Below, piece by piece: positions 19,171 through 27,218 of a stretch of 64,000 bases of DNA. The stretch covers positions 2,758,394 to 2,822,393 of the forward strand of contig NC_019702.1 in assembly GCF_000317085.1 (NCBI RefSeq), in the 5' to 3' direction. How positions within the stretch are numbered: position 1 is the first letter of the stretch; every line of letters starts with the position of its first letter. Position numbers and translations under genes: made by a program. Below the pieces are notes generated by a model, which worked only from the letters and a program-made list of their open reading frames with translations, had not been told where the DNA came from and made no database searches. The DNA is from Synechococcus sp. PCC 7502 (GTDB lineage Bacteria; Cyanobacteriota; Cyanobacteriia; Pseudanabaenales; Pseudanabaenaceae).

Positions 19171-19199
19171 CCCTCTACTGGTAATAGAGGGTTTTCTTT
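19171..19199 (+). terminator. Terminator-like hairpin, plus-strand orientation
   Basis: CCCTCTA (19171-19177) pairs with TAGAGGG (19185-19191), 7 nt loop, followed by TTTTCTTT. The U-tract is on the plus strand although all nearby genes to the left are on the minus strand. Confidence 0.55.
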
Positions 19200-19383
19200 A
19201 TGCAGCAATCTTTTCAGATGCTTTCAAGCTTTGTAATTCACCTTTAATCAACTGCTCAAAATCACTTTTTTTTACTGGACAACAATTACCCCTAGAACGT
19301 TGATAATTTGACCAGTACGCGATCGCCTTCTTCTCAGCTTCAATAAACTGCAAAGCACTATCTCTAAGCAACTTACTGATCAC
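19198..19383 (-). CDS. Small protein of unknown function
   Basis: 61 residues from a GTG start that overlaps the end of the RHH gene by 11 nt. Helical, with one CC pair (RGNCCPVKKSDF). Co-transcribed with the RHH protein. Confidence 0.5.
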   Translation of the reverse strand: MISKLLRDSALQFIEAEKKAIAYWSNYQRSRGNCCPVKKSDFEQLIKGELQSLKASEKIAA

Positions 19384-19540
19384 TTGCCTTACCTATTGGG
19401 TAAATAGATTTGTCGTTCAGACCACGACGTATCGCATCATTCAGCACTTCGCAAAATTCCCGTCCTTCAATTGCTGCACGAATTAGCACTGATCTTTTTA
19501 ATTCTGGCTCTAAGGCTGTAGTAGTCTTTTCTCTCTTCAT
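19373..19540 (-). CDS. Small ribbon-helix-helix (Arc/CopG-like) DNA-binding protein
   Basis: 55 residues: TTTALEPELKRSVLIRAAIE, then GREFCEVLNDAIRRGL, the strand-helix-helix pattern of RHH repressors. Starts at an ATG directly beside a pair of palindromes shared with the divergent XRE gene. It probably binds them to control copy or operon expression. Confidence 0.65.
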   Translation of the reverse strand: MKREKTTTALEPELKRSVLIRAAIEGREFCEVLNDAIRRGLNDKSIYPIGKASDQ

Positions 19541-19572
19541 AATAAACCTATTAATTCATAATAAACTTATTA
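19539..19572. promoter_or_regulatory. Twin palindromic operators between divergent RHH and XRE genes
   Basis: ATAATAAACCTATTA (19539-19553) and ATAATAAACTTATTA (19558-19572). Each contains the near-palindrome TAATAA-nn-TTATTA and they start 19 bp apart, nearly two turns. They touch the RHH start codon on one side and lie 8 bp from the XRE start on the other. Confidence 0.7.
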
Positions 19573-19580
19573 TAAAAGAA

Positions 19581-20021
19581 ATGACGTTACAACGTAAAGA
19601 AGTTATGCAACAATTTGTTTTATTTAAGCCAATGGATCGAGATTTCTGCGATCGCTTTTCATCAAAGGTTAGACAGCTTAGAGGCGATCAGTCTCAGTTA
19701 CAGTTTGCTAGATTGCTTGGCGTGACTCAACCGACTATTGCTGCGTGGGAAAATGGGAGTATTCCAAATCTTGAAAATATAGAAAAGTTAGCTGAACTTT
19801 ATGCTGTTAAGCCAGAGGAATTTATTGCCGAAATGTATGGTCGAGCGATTGTTACTGAAACTAAAGAGCCTATTGAAGATCAGATTAAGAAATTACCAGT
19901 TAAAAAACTCGCTAGTCTGCTAATGATGATTGCGGTTTTAATTGGGGGAATCGTGTCAATTGATAACAAAGATAGTGATTCTAATGAAAAAATAATTGAG
20001 AAGCAAGAAAATAGACGGTAG
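19581..20021 (+). CDS. XRE-family repressor with a C-terminal membrane helix
   Basis: 146 residues from the ATG at 19581; a longer frame from 19410 would cover the RHH gene. Helix-turn-helix QLQFARLLGVTQPTIAAWENG (about 40-60). The C-terminus has a hydrophobic helix (LASLLMMIAVLIGGIVSI) and a charged tail, so it may be membrane tethered. The position is that of a phage CI/Cro-type switch opposite the RHH gene. Confidence 0.8.
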   Translation: MTLQRKEVMQQFVLFKPMDRDFCDRFSSKVRQLRGDQSQLQFARLLGVTQPTIAAWENGSIPNLENIEKLAELYAVKPEEFIAEMYGRAIVTETKEPIEDQIKKLPVKKLASLLMMIAVLIGGIVSIDNKDSDSNEKIIEKQENRR

Positions 20022-20051
20022 TGACATACCTACCACTCTTTTAGAAAAGCA

Positions 20052-20363
20052 TTAAAGATCAAGCGTTTTGACAGTAAAACATTCCATCTTAAACTTGCAA
20101 TCCAAAGCTATCAACATGGCATTCATGCTATCTAAATTAGGAACAGAATCGCCTTTAAAATATCTCTGTAGTTGGGTAAATTTACTTCTTTGTTTTGCCC
20201 CAGTTACACGCTCGTATCCCCTTGCTAATTCGGCTAACCAGTTATCTCCCCATAGCTCGATCGCACGGCTTTTAATGCCATCTAGTTGCTTTTGAGTTAA
20301 TTGTTGGTAATCAAGTTGATCTAGCATTTCTATACAGTCTGATTTCTTTTCAGCTAACAGCAT
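20052..20363 (-). CDS. Small DNA-binding-like protein, unknown
   Basis: 103 residues. SKFTQLQRYFKGDSVPNLDSMNAMLIALD reads like a non-canonical helix-turn-helix. Convergent with the XRE gene and downstream of the Rad52-like gene by 10 bp, so likely in its operon. Confidence 0.55.
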   Translation of the reverse strand: MLLAEKKSDCIEMLDQLDYQQLTQKQLDGIKSRAIELWGDNWLAELARGYERVTGAKQRSKFTQLQRYFKGDSVPNLDSMNAMLIALDCKFKMECFTVKTLDL

Positions 20364-20373
20364 AATCTATCTC

Positions 20374-20814
20374 CTACATTTTTTGTTTTAATTTGTGCCA
20401 ACGCATATCGCCTTCTTTGCATAGATGCCTAATGACAAATTCTTGATCGTCCAGATAAGCACCTACGCCGAACGACTCAGCAGCATTTTTAAAAGCATCG
20501 GCGATCGCTCTCTCGATTGGAGTGCCACGGCTCATGTCATTACCCTTACTAGATAATTGTTGAATCTTGGCATTGCCCACAGCTTCCCTACTTATCCCAG
20601 CGATCGTTAATTTACATCGGACATAGCAATATTCATCTAGGTAATTTGGATCACTGTAACTCACTTGCCAATCTGGACAAGCTTGATGAAGGCGTGATCT
20701 GATTTTTTGCCAACGGATATAAACCCATTGCTTCCCACCTGGTAACTCTCTAATTTCATGATCTGCTGCTGGGAATGGCTGTTTTAATTTTTCGGTAATT
20801 TCCGTGATTGTCAT
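20374..20814 (-). CDS. Rad52/Rad22-like single-strand annealing protein
   Basis: 146 residues. The KLKQPFPAADHEIR opening, a YVRCKLTIAGISREAVG strand block and the signature TPIERAIADAFKNAAESFGVGAYL match the Rad52-type annealing fold used by phages and mobile elements. It should pair complementary single strands during recombination. No 5'-3' exonuclease is adjacent; xseA/xseB lie 5 kb away in the same element. Confidence 0.82.
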   Translation of the reverse strand: MTITEITEKLKQPFPAADHEIRELPGGKQWVYIRWQKIRSRLHQACPDWQVSYSDPNYLDEYCYVRCKLTIAGISREAVGNAKIQQLSSKGNDMSRGTPIERAIADAFKNAAESFGVGAYLDDQEFVIRHLCKEGDMRWHKLKQKM

Positions 20815-21009
20815 AATGTTCTAGGGGTAACTTATTCAGGTAAGGGCGGCTCTGCCGACCAATGCGAGCAAAGCGAGCCAGTAAATAAAGGCGGATTACG
20901 CCCCAAGAAAATAAAAGCGCATCAACTCATAAAAAATCAAACTGCGCTCCAAGATGCTTAGATGTCAAGGATTTACAGCTACCTTCGCTACACTGAAATC
21001 CTTGATGCT

Positions 21010-21258
21010 TTATTCACAATAATTGCCAATCAACTCACCATCAATTAAAGTCTCGGGGTTTATTTTGATCGCCTTTACTGCGACTGTCCCATAGACTTTG
21101 TGTCCAAATTGGTCGGTGTGCTTTTTAATAAATCTATCTCTAAAATCAATTGCCCTTTTCTCGGTATTGAATATGGCGATCGCCTTTACATCAATCCCAT
21201 AATTAAAAAATCGCTCTGCATAGACTAAATAACCTTTACTCGTAAAATGATTCAACAT
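21010..21258 (-). CDS. Small protein of unknown function
   Basis: 82 residues, mixed alpha/beta with YLVYAERFFNYGIDVKAIA and KVYGTVAVKAIKINPE. The 195 bp between it and the Rad52-like gene contain only short GCGAGC/GCGNAGCG-type repeats with AATAAA tracts. Confidence 0.55.
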   Translation of the reverse strand: MLNHFTSKGYLVYAERFFNYGIDVKAIAIFNTEKRAIDFRDRFIKKHTDQFGHKVYGTVAVKAIKINPETLIDGELIGNYCE

Positions 21259-21305
21259 AATTTATCCTCAATATTTAATAGGGTTAGTAACCTCCCCTAG
21301 AACGT

Positions 21306-21626
21306 TTAATATTCGCTGCTGTGCATGATGGTCATTACTCTACGGGTAAGACTCTCATTAGTTGGGTCTGGACTGGCATATATAAGATCGAGATCGTAAT
21401 AGTCAATCTTCCAGTCGTATTTATCCCCGTTAATTTCAATAATTCCGAAATCATGCTCACCGTATGGATCGTTATCCTCATTAAAATCATCAAAAGTAGC
21501 TACCTTTGTTAGAAGTTCATGTACATCTGTTGCCCTAGCTCCTGCGGTCAATAACCAATACTCGTTAGGTTCGGATTTACGGAAAGCATCATTTAACTGG
21601 GCAATTGTTTTAGTTTTAGTTTCCAT
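21306..21626 (-). CDS. DUF3768-family protein
   Basis: 106 residues. IAQLNDAFRK, FDDFNEDNDPYGEHDFG, WKIDYYDLDL and RRVMTIMHSSEY match the DUF3768 pattern found in mobile elements and phages. Biochemical role unknown. It abuts the Gp157 gene with no gap. Confidence 0.8.
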   Translation of the reverse strand: METKTKTIAQLNDAFRKSEPNEYWLLTAGARATDVHELLTKVATFDDFNEDNDPYGEHDFGIIEINGDKYDWKIDYYDLDLIYASPDPTNESLTRRVMTIMHSSEY

Positions 21627-22142
21627 TTATTTAATCCTCAAAGATTGTCCGCGATCGCCTAATCTGGCAAAGTCTAAAACCTCACCTTTATCTAAAGCCT
21701 GTCTAACTGCCACCCGATCAATCTCTCTATAAGTAAACTGCTCTGGCAATTCGGACGCTGGCACATCATCTAAAATCATTGGAGCTTTCCCGCCATTCTT
21801 AGCAAGGGTCAACCGATACCGATCTGTCTCGACGGTCTTGAGTTTGTGTGCCTCAAAAAACTTTTTCAGATTTGATTTGAGAGCTTTAACCTTATTTTCA
21901 TCAATCTGCGATCGGTTACTAAGTCTGTCAGATTCGGCTTTTCTAACATCTGCCCTAGCCTGTAACTCTTGGATCAATCCTGCATAGTTATCTAGTTTTT
22001 GGTCACGGTCTGCAATTGTGCTGTTAAAACTCTCTAGGTATCGGGCGATCGCTTCATCCTGAGCTTCGGGATTATCAATTAAATCCTCTAGCTGTTGCTC
22101 TAGGTCGATCAAATCTCTCGAAATTTCGATAAGTGTATTCAT
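21627..22142 (-). CDS. Siphovirus Gp157-family protein
   Basis: 171 residues from the ATG at 22142; the longer frame to 22172 only adds shadow sequence of the upstream gene. An N-terminal coiled coil (LIEISRDLIDLEQQLEDLI) is followed by KLDNYAGLIQELQARAD and the C-terminal beta part KAPMILDDVPASELPEQF. Gp157 proteins occur in phage recombination/replication modules; the mechanism is not settled. Confidence 0.82.
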   Translation of the reverse strand: MNTLIEISRDLIDLEQQLEDLIDNPEAQDEAIARYLESFNSTIADRDQKLDNYAGLIQELQARADVRKAESDRLSNRSQIDENKVKALKSNLKKFFEAHKLKTVETDRYRLTLAKNGGKAPMILDDVPASELPEQFTYREIDRVAVRQALDKGEVLDFARLGDRGQSLRIK

Positions 22143-22143
22143 T

Positions 22144-22281
22144 TTATTGGTTCCCATATCGTAAATAGTCATCCATAAACTCGTTTTCCTCTTCTTTTAG
22201 AAATGCTTCTTTCTCTTCATCATTTAGCTTTAAGCTTTCTAAATCTTCGATTTCGATCTCAAACTCATCAATTATCTGCAT
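22144..22281 (-). CDS. Small acidic protein, unknown
   Basis: 45 residues (MQIIDEFEIEIEDLESLKLN...), more than one third Asp/Glu. It ends directly before the Gp157 start, so is likely coupled. Highly acidic small proteins in mobile elements can be DNA mimics, but that is only a composition argument. Confidence 0.5.
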   Translation of the reverse strand: MQIIDEFEIEIEDLESLKLNDEEKEAFLKEEENEFMDDYLRYGNQ

Positions 22282-22307
22282 AATAGTTAAATCCTTAATT
22301 GGGTACT

Positions 22308-22350
22308 GCCCTAGCCGTGCTACTAAACTTGACTAGGGCTTTAATTTTTA
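22308..22350 (+). terminator. Terminator-like hairpin, plus-strand orientation
   Basis: GCCCTAG (22308-22314) pairs with CTAGGGC (22333-22339), 18 nt loop, then TTTAATTTTTA. As at 19171, the U-tract is on the strand opposite to the surrounding genes. Confidence 0.5.
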
Positions 22351-22935
22351 CTAGGCTGCGACTGGCTCAATTGGTACTAAAGCCTTCCTATCTGCTTCAG
22401 ACTCTCTACGCACTGGCAACATCTCACGGGTTCCGTTTGCATCTCCCAAGATTGGGTTATTTTGCATAAAACCGATGATCTCCTCTAGTTGCTTTTTCTC
22501 CTCTGCGGTCTTTCTAGGTCTCCAGTCAAACTTAACTGATTTGTATGGATCGCCTTTACCGTTTTGGTGACTCTGGAAAGAGATAATAAATATGCCCTCG
22601 GCTGGTTCACCAGATTCCATTAACTGGGTAATCTTTTGGTTAAATTGGCTTAAGCTTCTGGTCTTAATGTAAGACACACAAACTGTATTGCTTGGTAAGA
22701 TTTTGCAGCTAGGGGCAGGAATAAAAAATATCTGTAACCAGTCTGTGTCTCTGGTTTTGCCCAAGCTACCGAACATTTGCTTTACACCAATGATCGAGAT
22801 TTCCATTGAGTTACCTAGATATTCATCATCACTGATCGCTATCTGTCCAGCTTGGCAATTTAACCGTACTGAATAGGGTTGTTGTGGTAGAAAGATAGAG
22901 TCTTTGGGTTTGGTTCCGAATACTTGTAATGACAT
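22351..22935 (-). CDS. Probable DNA-metabolism protein of the recombination module, unknown
   Basis: 194 residues, mixed beta/alpha. QAGQIAISDDEYLGNSMEISIIG near residue 30 and KFDWRPRKTAEEKKQLEEIIGF toward the end. Its place before Gp157 and Rad52-like genes suggests a single-strand DNA binding or replication accessory role; the sequence alone does not show it. Confidence 0.55.
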   Translation of the reverse strand: MSLQVFGTKPKDSIFLPQQPYSVRLNCQAGQIAISDDEYLGNSMEISIIGVKQMFGSLGKTRDTDWLQIFFIPAPSCKILPSNTVCVSYIKTRSLSQFNQKITQLMESGEPAEGIFIISFQSHQNGKGDPYKSVKFDWRPRKTAEEKKQLEEIIGFMQNNPILGDANGTREMLPVRRESEADRKALVPIEPVAA

Positions 22936-23006
22936 AGTTTTAGATTTTCTTTATTGGGTTTACTACCTGAGCTTTTAGAGACATCACAGGCTTTGGTCAT
23001 TCAGAA

Positions 23007-23312
23007 TTAGAGATTATTAGCGATCTCTTCGATTACTCCGTCCATCTTGATAGCCTGACCTGTGGTACATCTGCCCCACCAAGTACCGTAATCATTTTCT
23101 AAGATTGGCTCTTTATGTTCTCTCAGCTTTTCCGCTAACCAGTTAGAGATCGACCACCATTCAAAGATTTCTCTATAATGGTCTGTTTCATCATCGTTAA
23201 GATTTTCGATGTCTTCGATAGAGAATAAAGAACTTTCAAAACACTTTTCGATTAGTGAACTTTGGCAGAGATAAATATCTTCTCTAACAATCCTTTCAGT
23301 CATTTCACACAT
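23007..23312 (-). CDS. Small acidic protein, unknown
   Basis: 101 residues, acidic, with SIEDIENLNDDETDHYREIFEWW. No family recognised. 11 bp downstream of the next gene, same transcript. Confidence 0.5.
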   Translation of the reverse strand: MCEMTERIVREDIYLCQSSLIEKCFESSLFSIEDIENLNDDETDHYREIFEWWSISNWLAEKLREHKEPILENDYGTWWGRCTTGQAIKMDGVIEEIANNL

Positions 23313-23323
23313 GGTTATTACCT

Positions 23324-23620
23324 CTAGGCTGCTAGGATTTGATCGAATATGTATTGATCCGCTTCATCCTCTGCGGTGTAATTTGGTTTGAGTTTGGCGA
23401 TCGCATTATCGAAACTATGACCATTAAAAACGTGTGGATTACTACCGCTAACTACTGGCATACATTCTTCAATCAGAGCATCTACAGCACCGTCAAACCA
23501 ATTTCTGTATGTGCCTTTTAATTTCTCTAAGTCGTGCATTTCGCCGTACTCTTCCCACATTTGCTGTCTGGCTTTGAATGCTGCCGATGTGATCGCTTGT
23601 TCTATTTTCTGTGTGTTCAT
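23324..23620 (-). CDS. Small protein of unknown function
   Basis: 98 residues, mainly helical (IEQAITSAAFKARQQMWEEYG). A sigma-70-like promoter lies about 95 bp upstream at 23714-23742. Confidence 0.5.
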   Translation of the reverse strand: MNTQKIEQAITSAAFKARQQMWEEYGEMHDLEKLKGTYRNWFDGAVDALIEECMPVVSGSNPHVFNGHSFDNAIAKLKPNYTAEDEADQYIFDQILAA

Positions 23621-23713
23621 GGTATTTATTGATTAAGTAAATTGGGTTTACTGCCTCTCTGACTCTGACCAGTCTTTGAGGCTCTTTTTTTTGCTCATTT
23701 CTGAACTGATTTA

Positions 23714-23742
23714 AGTATAGCAAATTGTACTATTAAAAGCAA
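23714..23742 (-). promoter_or_regulatory. Sigma-70-like promoter, copy 1 of a shared module
   Basis: Minus strand TTGCTT, 17 bp, TATACT. The spacer contains TTAATAGTACAA. The same promoter with nearly the same spacer is found at 24186-24214. Confidence 0.6.
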
Positions 23743-24161
23743 ACACTTTTAAGATAATCTTTAAGACTGCTATATCCAATCTGCGCTAAAACTGCGTAGC
23801 CGTGCTTACAGACTCCATGCCCAAAAAACTCGGTTTGATTTCGATAATCGTCACACTCACAGGCGATCGCATTCACCCCTAGAACAACCTTATAAACACT
23901 GTCCTTTGACTCATTTCTAACTGAATAACTGCAAGACTGATAAGCATTACGAGTTACTACAAGCCCTCTGGCTGCGGCTCTACGTTTATCTACAAAGTGC
24001 TGTTTAAATGCCTTTTTACTGATAAATGTCGGGCGTTTGCCACTGACCCAAACCCAGATAACCCAGCCAAATTCCTGTATCTTGACCGCTATGCGATCGC
24101 CTAAGCCTAATAACCGTCTGACTGCTGAAACTGAGTAAAGAATAGAAAACTTAGTAACCAT
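23733..24161 (-). CDS. SWIM zinc-finger protein
   Basis: 142 residues. The C-terminal CECDDYRNQTEFFGHGVCKHGYAVL is a CxCx(n)CxH SWIM finger, a DNA- or protein-binding zinc module. The N-terminal half is basic and aromatic. Single-gene unit under the 24186-24214 promoter; its stop overlaps the promoter of the following gene. Confidence 0.75.
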   Translation of the reverse strand: MVTKFSILYSVSAVRRLLGLGDRIAVKIQEFGWVIWVWVSGKRPTFISKKAFKQHFVDKRRAAARGLVVTRNAYQSCSYSVRNESKDSVYKVVLGVNAIACECDDYRNQTEFFGHGVCKHGYAVLAQIGYSSLKDYLKSVCF

Positions 24162-24185
24162 TTATTTAACCTCTAAACTAAGAAT

Positions 24186-24214
24186 AGTATAACATTTTGT
24201 ACTATTAAAAGCAA
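24186..24214 (-). promoter_or_regulatory. Sigma-70-like promoter, copy 2 of a shared module
   Basis: Minus strand TTGCTT, 17 bp, TATACT, upstream of the SWIM gene. Shared spacer core TTAATAGTACAA with the 23714 promoter, which suggests one regulator for both units. Confidence 0.6.
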
Positions 24215-24256
24215 ACAAACAATGATATAATAGAGAAAAGAAACGGAGACAAAAAG

Positions 24257-24538
24257 ATGAAAAGTTTACTACTGCCAACTGACCTGCAAGCTGCGATCGT
24301 GTGGACACAGAGAGAGAAAACCCGAACACTAATAGCCCTAGACCCGATGAAAGTAGCAGGAACAGAAACTGTAAAATGGCTGAAACAAAACGGAACCGCT
24401 AGGCGGCAAGGAACCCTAAAAAACTACTATGTGGTGGACTGGCAACCAAACGCTGACTGGATGACAAACGAACTAAAAAACTGGCAACTACCAAGCCAAG
24501 GCAGCCGCACCCCAAGCAACTATGTAAAATGGGACTAG
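24257..24538 (+). CDS. Small Trp-rich basic protein, unknown
   Basis: 93 residues with a good ribosome site (GGAG) nine bases upstream. Begins MKSLLLPTDLQAAIVW and has many Trp (WQPNADW, LKNWQLP, YVKW). A TATAAT at 24226-24231 may be its -10. Divergent from the SWIM gene. No family recognised. Confidence 0.6.
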   Translation: MKSLLLPTDLQAAIVWTQREKTRTLIALDPMKVAGTETVKWLKQNGTARRQGTLKNYYVVDWQPNADWMTNELKNWQLPSQGSRTPSNYVKWD

Positions 24539-25306
24539 ACCGCCCCGCCCCCCACAGGAGAGCCACAAGGACAGCCCAACTGAGAACCCCCTAGGGCTTG
24601 CCCCCCACAACACACACTCATACTCCGCACCACCGCACTACACATTAAACAAATTGAGCGCAGCGAATCAATATAGACGGGCGAAGCGGAACACACCCCA
24701 ACGTAGAGATGCACACCACAAAGCGGAATACAAAAAATCTTCAAAAAAGCACAACAATAAACCGCGCGGAACGACTGTGGAGCCAATAAAAAAACTGCCC
24801 CAAAAATAACCAGTGGAGCGAAGCGGAACCAAAATAAAACGGGGCATCAAAAGACATAAATTAAACAAAAGTGCTTTCTGCTCATGTAGCGACTGGTGTG
24901 CTATACTCTCCAATCCCGTGGAGCGTAGCCCAAAAATAAAAGCGCAGCAACAATAAAAAGCCTTCCCCGTGCCTAGTGGCGTTCGAGCGTAGAGACTTTT
25001 ATATTTAGATCAAGTTAAGCCAAATTTCTTTCAGAGCGATCGCAGTAACTCACCCCTAGAACATCAAATTCACTGGCAAATTTACGACTATTAATACTGG
25101 ACAGATAGCCATTTACTTTATTCCCATAGCGATCCCTTCGATACAGGATAGTCAAAATGCGCTCAATGTTTTCCCGTAGGGATGGTGCGCCAAATTAATA
25201 AAAGTAAGTCGGGCGAAGCTGGTCGCAGTCAATTGGTGGTTTTGATCGGATCAAATTGGCGGTTAAGTAAACAGAGAGATTTATTAGGCGATCGCAAACT
25301 GATTAT
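24539..25306. repeat. Gene-poor stretch with short GCGNAGCGnAAC-type repeats
   Basis: No convincing gene. The DNA is locally richer in C/G on one strand and holds several short related units such as GAGCGAAGCGGAAC, GAGCGCAGCGAAT, GCGAAGCGGAAC and GAGCGTAGCCC, often followed by AATAAAA. Similar units occur at 20860-20925 and 25560-25600. They look like small interspersed intergenic repeats. Open frames here on either strand are low-complexity shadows. Confidence 0.5.
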
Positions 25307-25480
25307 CTATCCCAAAATTTCAATGATGATAAAGTTCCACCGTGGATATTTTTTCCTGATGGCTGCTTCAACCTCTGACTCTGTGGGATTACTTTTAGTT
25401 ACTTGTACGGACGTAGTTGTTGTTGAGCTTGGGGTGCCACCTGTTGATGAGTATTTGATTCTTACACTTACTGATACCAT
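25307..25480 (-). CDS. Small Ser/Thr-rich protein, unknown
   Basis: 57 residues (MVSVSVRIKYSSTGGTPSST... then SEVEAAIRKKYPRWNFIIIEI). AGGAAAAG lies just upstream of the ATG. The strand-loop-helix-strand pattern looks like a real small fold, more so than the opposite-strand frame. Confidence 0.45.
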   Translation of the reverse strand: MVSVSVRIKYSSTGGTPSSTTTTSVQVTKSNPTESEVEAAIRKKYPRWNFIIIEILG

Positions 25481-25740
25481 TGACTTTTCCTAGATTGATT
25501 AGGCGATCGCATACTTATTAATATCCTATATCCTGATGCTTTTGAAATGATCGGCAGGTTTCCCCGTAGGGCTGCGGAACCAATAAATAAATTGAAGCGG
25601 AAGCAGTCGGCTGAATCAATGTTTTGAGAGAGACACTTTCTAGGGGTAACTTTTTCTAAGCGATACCTAATTCACACTAGAAATGTTTACAGTAGCGATC
25701 GCCTATAGAATGACTTTGAGACACTACCGTTAAATCAAAA

Positions 25741-26961
25741 ATGTCTAGGAATAATACTCAAATAAGTGTCACTGCCTTAACCCAAAAGATTACAAAGCTG
25801 CTCAGAGAAAGTATTGGTGAAGTTAGAGTATTAGGCGAGATTTCGGGGTATAAAGCTGCGTCCTCTGGGCATCGGTATTTCACACTCAAAGATGATGAGT
25901 CGCAAATAGACTGTGTACTCTGGGGTAGCAAGCAAATCTCCTTTATGCCTAGCGATGGGATGCGGGTAATTGTTACGGGTAAGCTGACGGTCTATGCCAC
26001 GAGGGGTAAATATCAGATTGATTGCCAATCTCTAATACCTGCTGGTCAAGGTGAGTTATATCTGGCTTTTGAGAGATTGAAACAGGATTTAGCTGATGGT
26101 GGATTTTTTGATCGCAAGCGTCCTATCCCAGCATTACCTTTGCATATCGGCATAGTCACTTCTCCCACAGGAGCAGCCATACAGGATATGTTATCTACTC
26201 TTAATAGGCGATCGCCACACTGTCAGATTTATCTATGTCCAGCTAGTGTGCAAGGGGAATATGCAGCCCAAGAAATTGCCAATGCTATCACCAGACTAAA
26301 TCAAGTTTTAGCGGGCTTTAATAATGCGGTGCTGATTGTGGGTCGGGGTGGTGGTTCTTTAGAAGATTTATGGGCGTTTAATACTTTACCCGTTGCCGAA
26401 GCTATTTATAATTCAGAAATTCCTATAATCTCCGCAGTTGGGCATGAGACAGATTTTACGATCGCTGATTTTGTTGCCGATGTCCGTGTCGCTACGCCAA
26501 CCGCCGCCGCCGAATTAGTAACTCAGAGCGATCGCAATACTTTACTCGGTTATATTCAAGCGGTTGAGCAAGAGTTAACTGAGAATATTCAAGCAGTCTT
26601 AGAGTCTAAGAAGCAAAAAATTGATCGCTTAATTAATAGCTATGGATTTCAGAAATTGGGCGATCGCTTGAAGAACTACAGTCAAAGGGTAGATGAAGCT
26701 GAGAATGCCTTAACCAAGCTGATAAATCGCAACTTAAAAACTGCCAGAACTAAATTAGATGCTCTTGAAGCTCATGGTAAATCTCTATATCCATTGTCTC
26801 CTCTGGGTAGGGGTTTTGCCTTATTACAAGATGGCAATCATATTATTTCTGCCAGTGAATCTTTGAGTGAGTTTGACCAGATAGCGATCGTCCGTAATAG
26901 CGAAGTTGCCCATGCTACGATCCAGACCGTAAAGCCCAAACTAACCTATGACCATGACTAG
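25741..26961 (+). CDS. xseA: Exodeoxyribonuclease VII large subunit
   Basis: 406 residues. N-terminal OB fold (VRVLGEISGYKAASSGHRYFTLKDDESQIDCVLW), catalytic core with TSPTGAAIQDML, GRGGGSLEDLWAFN and ISAVGHETDFTIADFVADVRVATPTAAAE, then a coiled coil. With XseB it degrades single-stranded DNA from both ends. Unusual as cargo; whether the host has another copy cannot be seen here. Confidence 0.95.
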   Translation: MSRNNTQISVTALTQKITKLLRESIGEVRVLGEISGYKAASSGHRYFTLKDDESQIDCVLWGSKQISFMPSDGMRVIVTGKLTVYATRGKYQIDCQSLIPAGQGELYLAFERLKQDLADGGFFDRKRPIPALPLHIGIVTSPTGAAIQDMLSTLNRRSPHCQIYLCPASVQGEYAAQEIANAITRLNQVLAGFNNAVLIVGRGGGSLEDLWAFNTLPVAEAIYNSEIPIISAVGHETDFTIADFVADVRVATPTAAAELVTQSDRNTLLGYIQAVEQELTENIQAVLESKKQKIDRLINSYGFQKLGDRLKNYSQRVDEAENALTKLINRNLKTARTKLDALEAHGKSLYPLSPLGRGFALLQDGNHIISASESLSEFDQIAIVRNSEVAHATIQTVKPKLTYDHD

Positions 26962-27139
26962 CTTTGAACAGCAGATTCAGCGATTAGAAATTATTGTAAA
27001 AACCTTAGATCGTGGTGATGAACCCATTGCAGTTTTACTGGAACTTTATGAAGAGGGTATGGGTTTAGCATGTAAATGCCGAGAGTATCTTGAGACTGCC
27101 GAGCAAAGGGTAACACTGATCAATCAAGAAAATGGCTGA
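26948..27139 (+). CDS. xseB: Exodeoxyribonuclease VII small subunit
   Basis: 63 residues: FEQQIQRLEIIVKTLDRGDEPI and LYEEGMGLACKCREYLETAEQRV are the two conserved helices. Overlaps xseA by 14 nt, so coupled and made in proportion. Confidence 0.92.
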   Translation: MTMTSFEQQIQRLEIIVKTLDRGDEPIAVLLELYEEGMGLACKCREYLETAEQRVTLINQENG

Positions 27140-27218
27140 AGAAGGTGAAACTATAAGGACTGGTCTAGTACCCTGTTGATTATGCGATCAAGCGAAACTA
27201 GGTAAATATCACCTCTTT

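Noticed and set aside
23493-23723. 76-codon minus-strand frame
   Set aside because: Overlaps the better gene at 23324-23620 and covers its promoter; Arg/Asn-rich shadow.
24535-24913. Two minus-strand frames of about 80 codons
   Set aside because: Cys/Ser/Leu-rich low-complexity translations of the skewed repeat region, without ribosome sites.
25182-25493. 103-codon plus-strand frame
   Set aside because: No ribosome site and weak protein character; the opposite strand gives a better 57-residue candidate at 25307-25480.
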